A DNA stretch of 64,000 bases from Gymnorhina tibicen (Eukaryota; Chordata; Aves; Passeriformes; Artamidae): contig VXAZ01002109.1 in NCBI GenBank assembly GCA_013399875.1, positions 2,105,901 through 2,169,900 on the forward strand. Direction: 5' to 3'. Shown piece after piece: positions 37,701-50,731 of the stretch (positions are counted from its first letter, which is position 1; each line of letters starts with the position of its first letter). The notes under the pieces are model-generated. The model saw only the letters and a program-made list of their open reading frames with translations. It did not search any database and was not told where the DNA came from. Position numbers and translations under genes: made by a program.

Positions 37701-40700
37701 AAATTTAAATTAGTTCAAGTTATAATCATGTGAGATCTTGCACTGGCTTCCAGGAAGAGAGGTAGTGGTCATTCCTTCTTTCTTTTTTTTTTTCTTTTTT
37801 TAAACTACAGTATGGGAATACACATTCCTGGTCTCCCAGACTTTTATTATCTGCTTTTATTTAGCCTTGATCCTTGTTTGGGTTAGGTTGCCAAGCAACT
37901 TGTATAGTCTACCTGATAGACTTTTATAGATTCAGGATCACAGAGAGATATTTAAGCCCTGACTCTTTGATAAAAACTATTAAATTTATTTCTGAGGTCT
38001 TTCATATCCTTTTGGAAGAATGTGAAACAGTCTGAGAAAGTGAAGCTTCTGATCCAGTAGCAGGTAAATATGAAGTAAAGGAAAAATCATAGTGTACATA
38101 TTTTTTCCCTGAAGGGACCCATATGCACAAAATTTCTGCCTTGGAATAGCCGTGTAAAGTGCATTTTTGCTGTCTTTTCTGGCATATCATGTCCTTTGAT
38201 CCATGAAATGTAACAGAGAATTAGGAAGACTGTTCAGTAGGAGAACCCTTAACTGTGTTCTCAGGTTTTTCTGCTTTTCAGGCCAGACTTCCTGTATTTT
38301 GACTCTGTTCTGTTGTTAAGAGAGAAGAAGAAAAATTTTCCTCGTGACAATAAATTTAACTAGTTTTGTCTTCTCTTAAATTTCAAATGTCTTCCTGTGT
38401 TATAAATTGTTGTAATATTTTGAAAAAGGTTGGAACACAAGCCTTCACAATAGAAAGTTAGTACTGTATCATAAATTGGATGGGAAATGGTACCTCAAAA
38501 ACACCCCCACAAGGAAAGGAAAGTGTACAGTTTTAAGCTATTGCACGCATAAGATCGGTAGGAGATTTTCCAGAAAAATAATTTTGGGTGGGTTGAAAAT
38601 GAAAGCACAGCAGGGTCATCTATCCTCCTGGCACTTGAGAAATACCTTGCAATATACAGTTCAATTCCCTTCCAATTGTTCAGCTGTCTATATCATTAAC
38701 CCCGAAGCCAAGAAAGTAAACAGACCAGCAGTTCTGAGACTGCCGTTCAATGCCACAAGGAATTCAGACGCATGTCCCTACAATTATCTCTACTGCTAAT
38801 GATTTGGAAGAGGATTGTTTTTACACGTTTGGGTTGCTAATACTTGAATGCAGAAGGATTGGTGGTCTTTCGATTGCTAAATTGAAATAAACTCAGTTTT
38901 CTCCCATTGCTAACAACATTTGCATATATATTTGATGGGTTTGATTTTAGTTTTAATTTTTAGCAGACTAAAAGCGGGGGCTTGTTGCGTTTTGTATCTT
39001 TTCTTTGGCTTTTTGGTTTCTCTGTTTTTATCACAAAGTAAAACAGATTGTGTTGAATGCTGTACAGAAAGAGGAGGCTTGTAAAAGAGCTTTTCTACAG
39101 GAAACTTTGTTTGAATAAGAATTAATTAACTCGGTCAACATTTTGGCAAGTGGAAAAAAAAAATGACTAAATAATAACTCATCATTCCTATATAATAAGA
39201 GACCAGAGAGACTTGTTTGTTAGGGATCAAGAGATCCTGGATGCAGATATTTACTCTGCAGTTTGCAGTTGACTATTGAATAAGAAAGTGTACACCAATT
39301 GTCTCACATCCTATTTTGGAATTATTCCTACAAATAAGGTTAAATATGTTCTAGGGATATTTGTCAGATCATCACTTTGTCACTATGTACAATTTATTCT
39401 AGCAGTTGTTAATGAATGAATTCTTTGTACGGCTAATGGGGAATCAGGAAAGATTAGGGAAGAGGAAAGAAAAAAAAACAAACACCACCTTGCTTTCTTG
39501 CTATGTAAACACACATCTTTCTTGGTGTGTGGATGTTTCCTCTTCCCTCTGCCTGCACTAACCTGCAACCTGACTGCTGAGGCAGTTTCTTGAAGCATGA
39601 AAGTGCCAGGTTTGTGACCATCTCTTTCCCCATTCCCACGGGACTACTCTAACCTCTTGGTACTTAAACTGAGGATAAATCAACCTTTTCTGGCGATGTT
39701 TTAAAAAAAGCTACAAACGGATTCTGTGCAGAACTCATTCTCACAGGCCGTACAGCAGTCATTCCCAGAAAACCTCACAGGGCACTCAGGCAGAACGGTA
39801 TCTTGTTTCTTAATTCCTGTCCTAGGCGGGCGTTACAAATGCAGACACACAGACAGTGTCATACAGCTTCTTTAACTATTTTAATGCAAAAAGTAAGGTA
39901 CCTCCGCAGTAGTCAAGGGCTGAGACAGACTTTGTAGAATCTTCAGTGTGGATTTTAGTGTATTAGGTCTTTGACTGAATCAGAGTTTAAAGTTTAGATT
40001 CACTGCAACAAGCATTGGCTAGCTAGATCGTTGACATTTTTAGTTTCCACAGTCAGCAGTGAAAGGTAGGGAAGCCACTCCAGGAAAGCAATTAATTTGG
40101 TTGTAAATTAAGCTGGATTAATTGTTTTCTGGAATTTCACTCCACTAGCTAGAGAGAAAGCCAATACCTCTCAGGCTGGAGTCCTTGCTCTTGGAAGACT
40201 GAAATCTAGAGAGATGAAACTAGAAAATGAGGGTCTTCAGATCAGACTTGAGCCAGTAAAATGTATATTTTATCCCGTATTTTATTAAGCATATAACATT
40301 TATAAGAGCAAGAAAACAGCCACCATCTCAAAATTTTGTGGTTTTGAGGACTTCTTGCAGGCTGAGCTCATTCTAGTGTGTGAACATCTAATGACAAGCA
40401 AAAGTTTAAATCCACAGATATAGGCACAATGAAAATTTCCATTGAATTTTCAGTATAACTAGAACAAAAGACATTTTCACAATCTATATAGAACTCAGTT
40501 CTTTTGATATTTTTATTTCTGTTTTACAAGTGTGTCAAGCCCTAAGTTTTTCTCATGAGCATTTTGCAAAGTTATTAAATGTAGTTTCTGAATATGGAGA
40601 CATTTGCCAATGTGAAGGCTTTCTTAAAAGTGGACTTTTCCACTCAGTTAATGGCGAAATGAGAGTTGTGGTTTTGAGTAATGTTTGTTGTGGTACATCT

Positions 40701-42564
40701 GGAGGTCCTACTCCAGTGTGTGCTAAAGTTCCTTTCCTACCAAATCACTTCTTTGTCACAGACAGGTCACGTGGATGTTGCTGGAGAGAAGAATGCTCAC
40801 AAAATATTTCATCCCAAAAGGCAAAATACATTTCACAAAGGGCTTTGCATGCACACATGTGAATTTGGGAGTTCAGACGCAGCTATTAAATATCACAATA
40901 TTGTATTTAATGAGGGAAATTTCCATCTTCCAATTTTAAGTACCTGTATCACCTCCACTTTTCATATCTTTCTTTTGATTTTCTTAAAGCAATCTCCTTT
41001 CTATTTCACCATCTTCCTTTCTTTGCTCTTTGTACAGATCATCCTTTATATTTCTTTCTCTTGTGCTTTCAGTTTTCATCTGACTCAAACATTTTTACAA
41101 ACTGCTGCCCTCCACAGAGGCTGCTAAATGGATAGTATTATTGCCAGGTGGTAGAAAATTGAGAAATGATGTGAAATGCACAGAATCCATTATTTTATAC
41201 TGCCCATGATTTTCCAGTGATCTTGACTACAGCTTCAGCTAACAAAAATGCAGTGATTTCTCTTGCTGCTTTTTTACAGAAGAAAGATTTCTGGGTGTCT
41301 GTAACATGCTCTCTAGAATAAGCTATCTTTAAAAATGCGAGTAGAATAAACCATATTTAAAAATGCGAGTAATTCCCTGTTTGCATAATATCTGTGGGCA
41401 TTCTGAGTGTATAATTTTAGCATAGATCTGTTAATCTTCACTGTCATTCTGAATTGCCCAGTGTGGATTGCAGGACATTGGAACTGACTTCCTATCTGAA
41501 GTCACTTTGAAGTGAGCAGTTATTGCAAGTGACTGTTCCATATTCATATTGCTAATAGTGAAATTGTCTAACAGTGTAGCACAACTCACACAATATTTTG
41601 GGTGGAGGAAGAAGAAAAGAGCTCTTCTCAGAAAAATTCCTCAAAATGTATGAGAGTGAAAATATAAATATTCCACATTTGGAAGTAGTACCTGAGTTTT
41701 GGGTATGTTTATGAAATCTAATTTCTTCTCTCACACTGAACATCATGGAGTCAGTGAAAGTCTGTGAGGAGGATGAAGTTTCACAGTTGATTTAAGTTAG
41801 CTTAAGAGAAGTAGTCTCACCTTCCTGCCCTTGGTTATGTCTTCCTACCTCTTTTCTTATACTATTGCTAGCACTCATGAGGTTACACTGCTAGCTGAAT
41901 AGGAATCTGATCCAGGGGCAAATTTCACATACACATAGAAAGAAGTGGACAGATAGGTTTCACAAGGAAAATTTTCAGCTGGATCAGTTGGCTGATCTGG
42001 CTGACCATACAAATACTAGAGCTCAAGTGCTCAAGCAAGCAAAAGATCAAGGATGGTAAAGTAGAAGAAAACACCCCTTGATTGTCACAGGAAAGTAGTG
42101 AACATTACACACTCAGTTGTTCCATGAATATACAGCAGTAGTAATTATCAGTGCTAGCTACTTTGAAATAACTCCTGCATGATTCTCTAGTACCGAATCC
42201 TGTGTGTAGAGTGTATCATTTAGATAGTTAACACGGCAAACTAAAGCAAAGAGGTAGTACTGATCTCTTTCTTCTTATTTGTCACATTCAGTAAAGCTCT
42301 TTGTTACTATTATTATCATAATTTTTGAGGAGTAATGGACAATTTGCTATCAAGAAATGCACAAAAAAATGTGACAGCAAGGTAGATTTTGTCCTAAGCA
42401 TACCTCACTTCAGTGAAAGGACTGTTATTAATTTAGTGTGTATTTGAGAAAACAAAACCATATTAATAAATACAACTCTTGATTTCTGTGAATGAGGGGT
42501 AGGCCACATTTTAATATTAAAAGATAATTCAGCACATCATCAGCAATAGAAGCCCTTTTTTTAG
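34716..42564. other. Intergenic AT-rich sequence, no gene seen
   Basis: AT-rich unique sequence. Two overlapping plus-strand frames at 40530-40862 (110 codons) and 40681-41127 (148 codons) are the longest here. The second owes its hydrophobic C-terminal half to T-rich DNA, and neither shows a domain or splice context. A 107-codon frame at 38476-38799 likewise lacks support. A 28-bp tandem duplication lies at 41315-41370. Confidence 0.6.
41315..41370 (+). repeat. 28-bp tandem duplication
   Basis: Two adjacent 28-base units, each starting agaataa and ending tttaaaaatgcgagt, differ at a few positions in the middle. The units are 41315-41342 and 41343-41370. No gene or transposon is associated. 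Confidence 0.9.
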
Positions 42565-43520
42565 CACAGAATCATATAATTGCTTTGGTTGGAAACAACC
42601 TCTGATATTACCCGAGTTCAACCATTTATCCAGCATTGCCAAATCTGCCACTAAACCATGTTCCTAAGTGCCACATCTACACATCTTCTAAATGCCTCCA
42701 GGGGTGCTAACTCAACCACTTCCCTGGGCAGTCTGTTCCTATGCATGACAACCCTTTCAGTGAAGAATTTTTTCCTAATGTCTAGACCTCCCCTGCTGCA
42801 GCTTGAGACAATTTCTTCTCATCCTATCGTCTTTAATTTAAGAGAAGAGATAAACTCCACCTTGATACAGCCTGCTGTCAGGTAGCCGTGGAGAGCAATA
42901 AAAGTCCCCCTCAGCCTCCTTTTCTCCAGGCTTAACGACCCCAACTGTCAGCCACTCCTCATCAGACTTGTGCTCCAAACCCTTCAGCAGCTCCATTTCC
43001 ATTCTCTGGATTTCTCCAGCACTTCAATGTCTTCCTTGCAGTGAGGGGCCCAGAACTGGACACAGCATTCAAGGTGAAACCTCACAAGTGCTGAATACAG
43101 AGGGACAATCACTGCCCTGGTCTTGCTGGCCACACTATTAATGATGCAGACCAGGATGTCATTGGCCTTCTTGGCCACCTGGGCATACTGTTGGCTCGTG
43201 TTCAGTGGCTGTCAACAAACACCCTGAGGTCCTTTTCTGCTTTACAGCCCATAACCAGTTGTCCAGACAGACAACATCCACAGCCTTTCCCTCATTAACT
43301 CCATGGGTCACCTTGTCATAGGAGATCATGTTGGTTAAGCAGGACCTGCCTTTCACAAACCCATGCTGCCTGGGCCTGATCAGCTGGTTGTCCTGTACAC
43401 GCCACATGATGGCACTCAAAATGATGTGCCCCGTGACCTTCCCCAGCACTGAGATCCAGGTGAAAAACCTGCAGCTCCTGGATCCTCCTGCTGGCACCAT
43501 ATTGGCTAACTGGAACTCAT
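42565..43520 (-). mobile_element. CR1 LINE (minus strand), internally deleted, 3' end present
   Basis: On the minus strand this is a CR1 copy whose 3' end lies at about 42565 ('cacagaatcatataattgc' on the plus strand). ORF2 relics are clear. At 43300-43450 the frame reads LGKVTGHIILSAIMW, then QHGFVKGRSCLTNMIS and EGKAVDVVCLD. At 42984-43178 it reads [11 protein letters not shown], then [20 protein letters not shown] and [14 protein letters not shown]. The palm core between them, including the remainder of motif A and the DD motif, is deleted, so the copy is dead. The 5' end fades near 43520. Confidence 0.94.
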
Positions 43521-43623
43521 TGCTCTTCTTAGGAATGAGCTTTTATGTTTAGGACAAATCCTAGCAGAAATGTAAATGTATGTGCTGATTACGGCTGATT
43601 CCATACATGTAGACGTGCATATC

Positions 43624-43669
43624 TATACATACACATACACATATACATGTATGTGTACACACGTGTATG
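43624..43669. repeat. 46-bp alternating pyrimidine-purine tract (Z-DNA-prone)
   Basis: Every base from 43624 to 43669 alternates pyrimidine and purine without a break, in mixed TA, CA, TG and CG steps such as 'cacatatacatgtatgtgta'. Long unbroken tracts of this kind can adopt Z-DNA, and this one also contains palindromic stretches. It lies about 100 bp beyond the 5' end of the minus-strand CR1. Confidence 0.85.
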
Positions 43670-45911
43670 AGTTTTCAGCTCAATCAACTCATCTAAAAGA
43701 AAATGTCCATCAGCCTTCATGTCCAAATGGAGTTATTCCTAGACCAGGTTCGTTTCAAAACAGTAGGAAGCAACTTGTTTCTATTTCACTATACTTCTTC
43801 ATCTGCTGGTGAATATTCCAATACTTGGCTATCTACAAACCTTTTTTCTTCTTACAGAACATGCTGTAAAGTCTGTAATTTATTGCAGCATTATTTTCTA
43901 GACACAGTAAGTTATATTAGTCATCTCATTCACCTGTGAAAGATCATTCAGAAGGTGAAAGACCTTAGAGATATGGCAAGCATTATTCTAACAAATGGAG
44001 ATGAACAGCACAGTATAAATCATGTTTGTGGGCTGGATGAAATGTTCAGTGGTGAATCTAAACATCATTTATCAGAAAGGAAATTTTGTGAAACACCAAA
44101 CTTCACAGGTAAACTTTTCAGACAACCTTTTGTACCCAGTCTTATAACTGTCAGATCTATTCTTGGCCAAAATGTCTTTGTGTTAATCAAATTTTCACAT
44201 TAATTTTTTTGCCTGTTTCTGTGTATGTAATAGCAGTTTTATGTGACTGTGTCTAATATTTCTGGGTTTTTTTTGCTCTTTAGTGATTATTGTCATAAAA
44301 ATAAGAAAAGGAAATATTGCGCTAGTATGAAAAATGCAGGACTAGTCTGTCATTGGCTTTGTGGCTTCTGGTCTTCAGGAAAGAGTGTTATTTTGTAACA
44401 AAACTTACACATACAGGAATATCCTATATTAGATGAGATTTTGAATGTGAATGTGCACTCTGGTGGAAATGCAACTCCACTGAAATAAACAACCAGTTCA
44501 GATATGCATTTAGGGGCATACTTATTAACAAAAACACAATAGTCTAATCAAAATACTACATGTCAGGGGAAAATTTGTTTGTAGCAGTTATATTGGTCCA
44601 CATCCTATTGCTGCTATCCTGGATATAAGTTTGCGGATGTTTCTGACATGATCTAACTTCATGCCATTTCAGTCATCACCTGGAGAATTCCCAATTTCAC
44701 CTTACATGTTATAAATTAAAAACAATAACTGTATATTTTTCATAATCTTATCCATATACTTTAATATGAACTGAAAAAGATTGACTGAACAAAGTGGGTT
44801 TTTTGATTTGATATGTCTCTCTTGGTGACAAGACTAGCTCAGATATTTTTTGTTTCATCATATTCTGTGTAGAAACAACTACACATGTTTAACTTCTTAT
44901 ATGTGCATTTAAATACCGTGGTATCTGAAAAGTCTTGATTGTTATGTGCACCGTGAAATAATTTTCTTTTTCTGTGGAGACATCTAATTCTTTGGTAGGA
45001 ATATTAAGATTGAAAGTCTTTATTTACAATCCAAACTCTTGCTTTAAAATGTCTTGTTGTAGGCTTACAGGTCTGGTAGCTTAGAGCTGCATGCTTTTCT
45101 TCCTGGGAAAAGACCACCTTCCCTATGGTGAAATAGGGTAATAGGGTCTTCTCTGTTTAAGTTGTGTGTTGAATGAATTGGTTGCCAAGCCTGAGCTAGA
45201 GTCCTGTCAGGTATAAGTGTGATTCTCAAGCAGTTTCAAAGTGAGGTTAAAAGATGCAATTTTAAAGATGTGGTTTTTTCACGTCTTCTAGGAATAGTGT
45301 GATATTTTCCTCACACAAGACATTCTTTATGAATAGCACAATTTTACCTAAACTACAATATGTCATCCTTTTTAAAGGAATGAGGAAGAAACTTTCTTTC
45401 TTAGCCTTGGCAGCACCTACAGATGAAAAGTACAATATAAAGTGGAGCGGGAAGAAAATCAAAAGGAACCATTCTGGAGAAAATTTTATTTCTCACAAGT
45501 GCATTTTGGAAGAGTATAAGCATTAGAACTAAAGGAGTCCTGTCTTCCATAGTTTCCTGGCTTGAGATTGCTTAAATCTGATGCCTAAAAAGATGCTAAT
45601 CCTGTCCCATTTGTGGGACATTTATAAGGATTCTCTTCCATCTCCTGATGTGATATAGACTTTCCAGGGTCTAATATGTGTACTTATGGCACTGTTTTTC
45701 CCTCAGCTGAGATACCTTCATTTTTTCATACCAGTTTGTCCCTTTGCAGAAAACTCAAGATAATGAGCTTGCTTGAGACCTCTATCCCTTTGTTAAAGTG
45801 GAGTGAAGAGAACTGATTTTAAAAGCTTTTGGGCCAAGGAGAAAGAAACTCTCACACAAACACTTAAACATGGACATAAACCTCTTCTCCACAACAAATC
45901 TGGCAAGGAAT
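43670..45911. other. Intergenic AT-rich sequence, no gene seen
   Basis: Unique AT-rich sequence with open frames of at most about 82 codons (for example 43955-44203) and no recognised domain, RNA gene or transposon. Confidence 0.6.
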
Positions 45912-46013
45912 CTTATTATTATTAATATATTAATATTATCTTATATATAATATATTAATATATTAATATTATATTAATTTATTTAATATTAATTAATATT
46001 ATAATTATTAATT
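45912..46013. repeat. AT-rich palindromic low-complexity tract
   Basis: About 100 bases made almost entirely of A and T, built from 'taatatt', 'attaatat' and 'tatata' words. It includes self-complementary stretches such as aatattaattaatatt. It could extrude a cruciform and is likely to vary in length between individuals. Confidence 0.9.
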
Positions 46014-49000
46014 GTAAATCAGATCCAGTGCAAAATCCTGTGACCATAACATACATTAAGAGTGGAAGACAAATCCTTAAGAATTGCTTATATTTACTGA
46101 ACATTTAAACATGCTAATTTTTTTTTTGAGTTACAAATGGATCCCTACTTTACTGTTTTCCTGGAATCACATACCTCAGAGGATGAATAGAGACAGACTT
46201 GAAGCTCACATCTGTAGTATCTGTATCTGCTGTTGAAACTTACTCATGTTTGTCATTTACTCTCCTCCAGTGCTGATAAGATCAAAGAGCCTTATTAGCT
46301 GGATTACCTTTGCCAAGCTTCTTACTGGCAAAGACTGACTGTGTATTTTTACTTTTCTTGTTTTTTCTACTTGCAGAAAGCTTAGCATCATTTTGAAAAC
46401 ACTAGTAAAAATACTTTGTTAAAGTAAAAGACTTCTGTGTAGGGATTTGCTCTTAGAGGTTATTATATTGTCATTCAATCACATCCTCATTTCATTTAAT
46501 TTCTTTAAAAAGTATTATAATAGAAGCAAATGTAGAATGCATTCTACATGTTCATAGCATTAGGTTGATACTTTAAAATCCTGAAGGCCCATTTCATGAT
46601 CTGTGATATATACACTACTAATTAACTTGATTCATCTGCTTTCAAAACAATCCTCCCTCAGATAGGAGAGCTTTCACTCTCCAACTTGGTAACACTAGAG
46701 TAAATTATTTCCTCACTGTTCTGTTGTGCTTCAAGCATCCTAAAGTCTGCCTCCATACAGAACCTGGATTCAATGAATGCCTTCTGTTTGAATGAGCTGA
46801 ATCTTTTGTTCTTTTTTATCATTCACATACAGGCACAGAGGGGTCTCTCCCGATGAAGTAGGTTCTTCAGTGCAGAGGTTTAGTTGAGATAACCTACGCA
46901 TTCAAGGCTGTGCCCTTTGGAGAAGTCCTTCAGACTGTTTAATGAAGCAAGAACTGGGAAAGTACTTTGTTCTTGCAGCTTCTTATCCATTCTTCAAAAC
47001 CACAGTGTTTAGCAACACACTAATGAATCCAGTTTATTGCATGGAAATACAGTACTCTTCATTACAGATGCTTTAACAAATAGTATCAATTAACCAAATG
47101 TTACAGCAACACGGGATTGTGAGAAAACGATTTCCAATTACAGCATTGCACTTGTGCAACTGTCTATTGGATGTTGATAAGTGTTTTGAGATAACCTTTA
47201 AAGGGAAATTCTACACTGGAAAAGTGTCTGTATTAAAATGGCAGCTGTTAAGTGAACGGATTTCTTCTGCTGTGCTGAAACACAAACTGCAAACAAAGCA
47301 ATGTAAATTAATGCAGATTGCTTTTCAGATCCCAGACTGAAGTTTACAAGGGTTATATGTACAAGGTATTTCTTTACACTTATATACATACAATTATAAA
47401 TTCATGTATGTATATATGAGGAAATTACTGATTCATCATAGTTTCAGACTCTTATTAAATTTTTACACTTCTTTGAAACTCCACTTTAAGGTGAAACTAA
47501 CTAGAAGTAATAATGCATTTAAGTGCAAGGTTAAAGACTTGGAGATTTTTAGTCTTAAAGTGATATACTTGAAATACTTTTTAAAGAAAGCAGCTTTGGC
47601 ATCTATAAAACAAAAGAAAGGCATTATAAATTCATTTGAAAGTTCTAGTGTAAAGAAAAAGCATGAGGTTCTCCAGAAAAAATTTCTTTTTTCAAAGTCT
47701 GAAAAAGGTTGTGATGAAAAATACTAGTCAAGGGAGAATATAGCAGTTATATCCTATCCTATACACAGCATATTAAGTTATCCTATACGTAGTATATTAA
47801 GTAAATAGTATTACTATTTATTCTTTATTTAACTTCAGGAGTTCATTTTGACCATGTGCTTCTTTGGATGTAGTTACTTCAATATCAGTTCGATGTCCAT
47901 GATAGTACTATTTTATTCTCCCTTAAAAAAAAAATCTGAAATATATTAAAAATTTATTTCAACACTTGGAAATACTTTCTTTTATGGATAGTTGTAAGCA
48001 TTCGTGTATACCTATGCATGTGTGTGCAACTATTCATAAACACCAGGTTTTCTCAGCAGACTGCAGCAGCTTCTCTGCTGTCTCTGGCTGTGGGTGAGTT
48101 TGGCTATTATCCTGTTTTGCTCTTGTTCTTTCACTTCTTATCTAGCACTGATATGCATGAAGATGGCTTTGAGGTGTTAATCAATAACTGTGAAATGATC
48201 AAATATATCTTGTGTGCCCAAAAGAAAATAACATACCTTAGTTACCAGGAAGGAAATGTGCAGATTATGGTGGTCTGTCTAAAATAGTATCTTCTCCTTG
48301 ATCATCAGAAATCTGCAGAAAGTTTACAATACTATTTATTTGAAGGGACATTACTCTTTTTAAATGAGCATTAGTTAAATTATGTCTCAAGCCTTATGTA
48401 AAATTATCTGCTGTAATCCATACCCAAATGAAGGATCATATTTACATTTTTGAGTATTAATAGGTGTTTGAATTAAATTATATCATATAGCAGTGAGGTG
48501 AGTCCTGAATGTTGCTTATTAAAACTTAGTCAAAGTAAAAATAACATTTTTAAACATTCTGCATTATATTATAAAAATATGCAAACATATTTCTAAAGGA
48601 ATACCAAAATTATATTTCAATGTTTAAAGACCAGTCTGAAGAAGACAAAAGTGCAGCACAATCCGCTTCTTGGGTATCTTCTATTTAGATATCTTCCTTA
48701 TGGACTAGCTATACAAGCACATTCCAAAGAGCAGACAATGTACTAACTACCTAGAAAATCATTATAAAGAACTCAAATGCTGTTATCTTTCCCAACATTG
48801 CTTCTGAAACTTTCTTTATCAATGTTATACAAAGACAGTAAGACAATACAAACTACCTTTTTAAATATCCCATTCTGCCTCATAAACCATCTTAAGATTT
48901 GCCCATACCAAGCAGTTTGTCACTTTAAGAAATGTCTGAAGTGGACATAATCCTCTGTGCTTGGATGTAGATATTCTGCTGTAAAACTTTCCAGACTAGG

Positions 49001-50140
49001 GAAGGATTTATTTGGGTTTTTTTGAGAGGTGGGAATCATTTCAGTTCAAAAAAACAAAATAACTTGCATTTTTAAAGGACACCTTTATGTCAGTAGAATG
49101 CTGTTTATTTTTCCGGGGGCAACTGTGTTTTCCCTGGCACTGGATAGTTACAACCCCACGTGTGGGAGTGTTAGTACACTTAGGCCAGAGAGATATTTAT
49201 TGTTCAACACTCCCATGCAATTCTGGTACCTGCCTGCAATACACTTTTAGGGGACCATTAAAATTCTTTTGCAGTACTGTTTAACAGCTCGTGATATGTT
49301 AACCTTCACCCTGTTGAATAATAATAATTAATTCCTACTCTTTGTTTCCCACTTCTTAGCTATCTTCTGATCCGTGACTCTTTTTTGCTTCTCATCAAAT
49401 GAGTACTTGATATCTCAAAAAAATCTCAGGGGAAACTCATCATCTTTAGAAAGTTTATATCAATTATTAATGCTGTATTTTACTTCAGTGTGTCTTAATA
49501 ACAAATATGCAGAAACTTCTTGAAAAGGTGAAAAGCTGATATTGTATTTCCACTAGCATGATGAACAAAGCAAAAATAAAATAAACCCAAAATCTTACTA
49601 GCAATACCTCAGCACCAGTATAATATCCAAGGGAGTTTCACTTTCTGCTCTTTCCAAACTATAAATATACACTTGTAAGTTCGAAAAGCATGGAGTAGAT
49701 AAGGAGCTGTATTCTCATTTTCTCCTCTTCTTAGGTCTTTATGGAAAACTCTTGTCTTTGTATATGTGTTGGTGTCTCTGTTTAGAGACCGGCTTTAGGT
49801 GACTTTGTAAATATTCTTCAAACGGTAAATGAAGAATGAATCCTCCCTGAGGAATACTATTTCCTTCTTTATGATAGATGAACTGTAGACAATGGCTGCA
49901 TAAAGCTCAGCATAATGTCATGGCAGAAATGTTGGCCAATGAACCTGAACAGGTTTATGTTCTATTTTCAAGCAGCCCAGTGGCTAGATTTTTAGCTGAC
50001 TGAGTCACTGAAGATATGATCCATCTTGTTAAACTTTATATATTTAAAATATAGATATTTTTGAAATAGTCATCCAGGTTCTCTTTAAAACTTATGGGGG
50101 TCAAAAAAAAAAGGTATTTTGAAAGAATTATTCATCTAAT
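46014..50140. other. Intergenic AT-rich sequence, no gene seen
   Basis: No exon, RNA gene or transposon recognised. Frames of 107 codons (47404-47727) and 89 codons (48018-48287) are within chance expectation. A 24-bp tandem duplication lies at 47755-47802. Confidence 0.6.
47755..47802 (+). repeat. 24-bp tandem duplication
   Basis: Two adjacent 24-base units each begin tatcctatac and end tattaagt: 47755-47778 and 47779-47802. They differ at three internal positions. No gene is associated. Confidence 0.88.
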
Positions 50141-50731
50141 TGTACTAGTTTGAAAGCAAACTAGTGAGAGACTCCAAGTCAGAAATACAATTTAATAGGA
50201 AAAAAAATTAAAATAAATGCAATAGTAGAAAAAGAGCAACCCACTGACAAAGTCAGAGCACAAACCTGACCCCCTGACAACCAGGGAGTTGGTAACAGTC
50301 CAATCAAATAGTGAGTGCAGTCCTTCTGGAGTGATGGTTCTGTGGAAGGGTCTAGTCTTCCTCTGAAGGTCCAGCAGTGGCATAAGAGAGTCTGGTCTTC
50401 CTCAGAAAAGTCCAGTGGTGGAGATCTTGTCCTCTGAGATCCCAGTAGGTAAGTCTGCCTCTACTGTCCCAGATCCCAGATTATATCCCGGTGGGAATGC
50501 TTGGCTCCTTCCCCCTGGGCGGAGCATCTCACAATGGGATGGTGAGTCATGGGGCAAGGCACTGATGGGCCTATTAACAGGAGATAGCCCAGGTGCACGT
50601 TATCTCTGAGTCATGGGGCAAGGCATTGTTGGGCCCATTAACAGAAGCTGGTCCGGAGGGAGGAGGCAAGGAACATTGCTACACCTGGTGGCAACAGCTC
50701 ATGGTAATAGAATACACTGTAACCCAGGACA
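50141..50731 (-). mobile_element. Solo LTR, same family as 21057-21566, inverted (591 bp)
   Basis: The reverse complement starts tgtcctgggttac and ends aaactagtaca, exactly the boundaries of the copy at 21057. It lacks any internal retroviral region, so it is a solo LTR. The flanking pentamers are ctaat (50136-50140) and ctcat (50732-50736), a 4-of-5 match consistent with a decayed 5-bp target-site duplication. It is 81 bp longer than the other copy, largely because of an internal 64-bp tandem duplication. An ATTAAA-type sequence near the LTR 3' end and a TATA-like 'ggatataa' are shared with the other copy. The open frames at 50415-50822 fall mostly within it and are not genes. Confidence 0.9.
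50544..50671 (-). repeat. 64-bp tandem duplication within the LTR
   Basis: The word gagtcatggggcaaggca begins at 50544 and again at 50608. Each occurrence is followed by a 'gatgggcc'- or 'gttgggccc'-type sequence, 'attaacag', and then diverged sequence. The LTR at 21057 has a single unit here. The units have diverged from each other, so the duplication is not recent. Confidence 0.85.

Noticed and set aside
38476..38799. 107-codon plus-strand frame
   Set aside because: No family recognised and no supporting transcript signals.
43159..43500. 113-codon minus-strand frame as a gene
   Set aside because: Recognisable reverse-transcriptase relic of the CR1 copy, fused across a deletion to out-of-frame sequence.
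47404..47727. 107-codon lysine-rich plus-strand frame
   Set aside because: Lysine richness reflects A-rich DNA; no domain or conserved motif.
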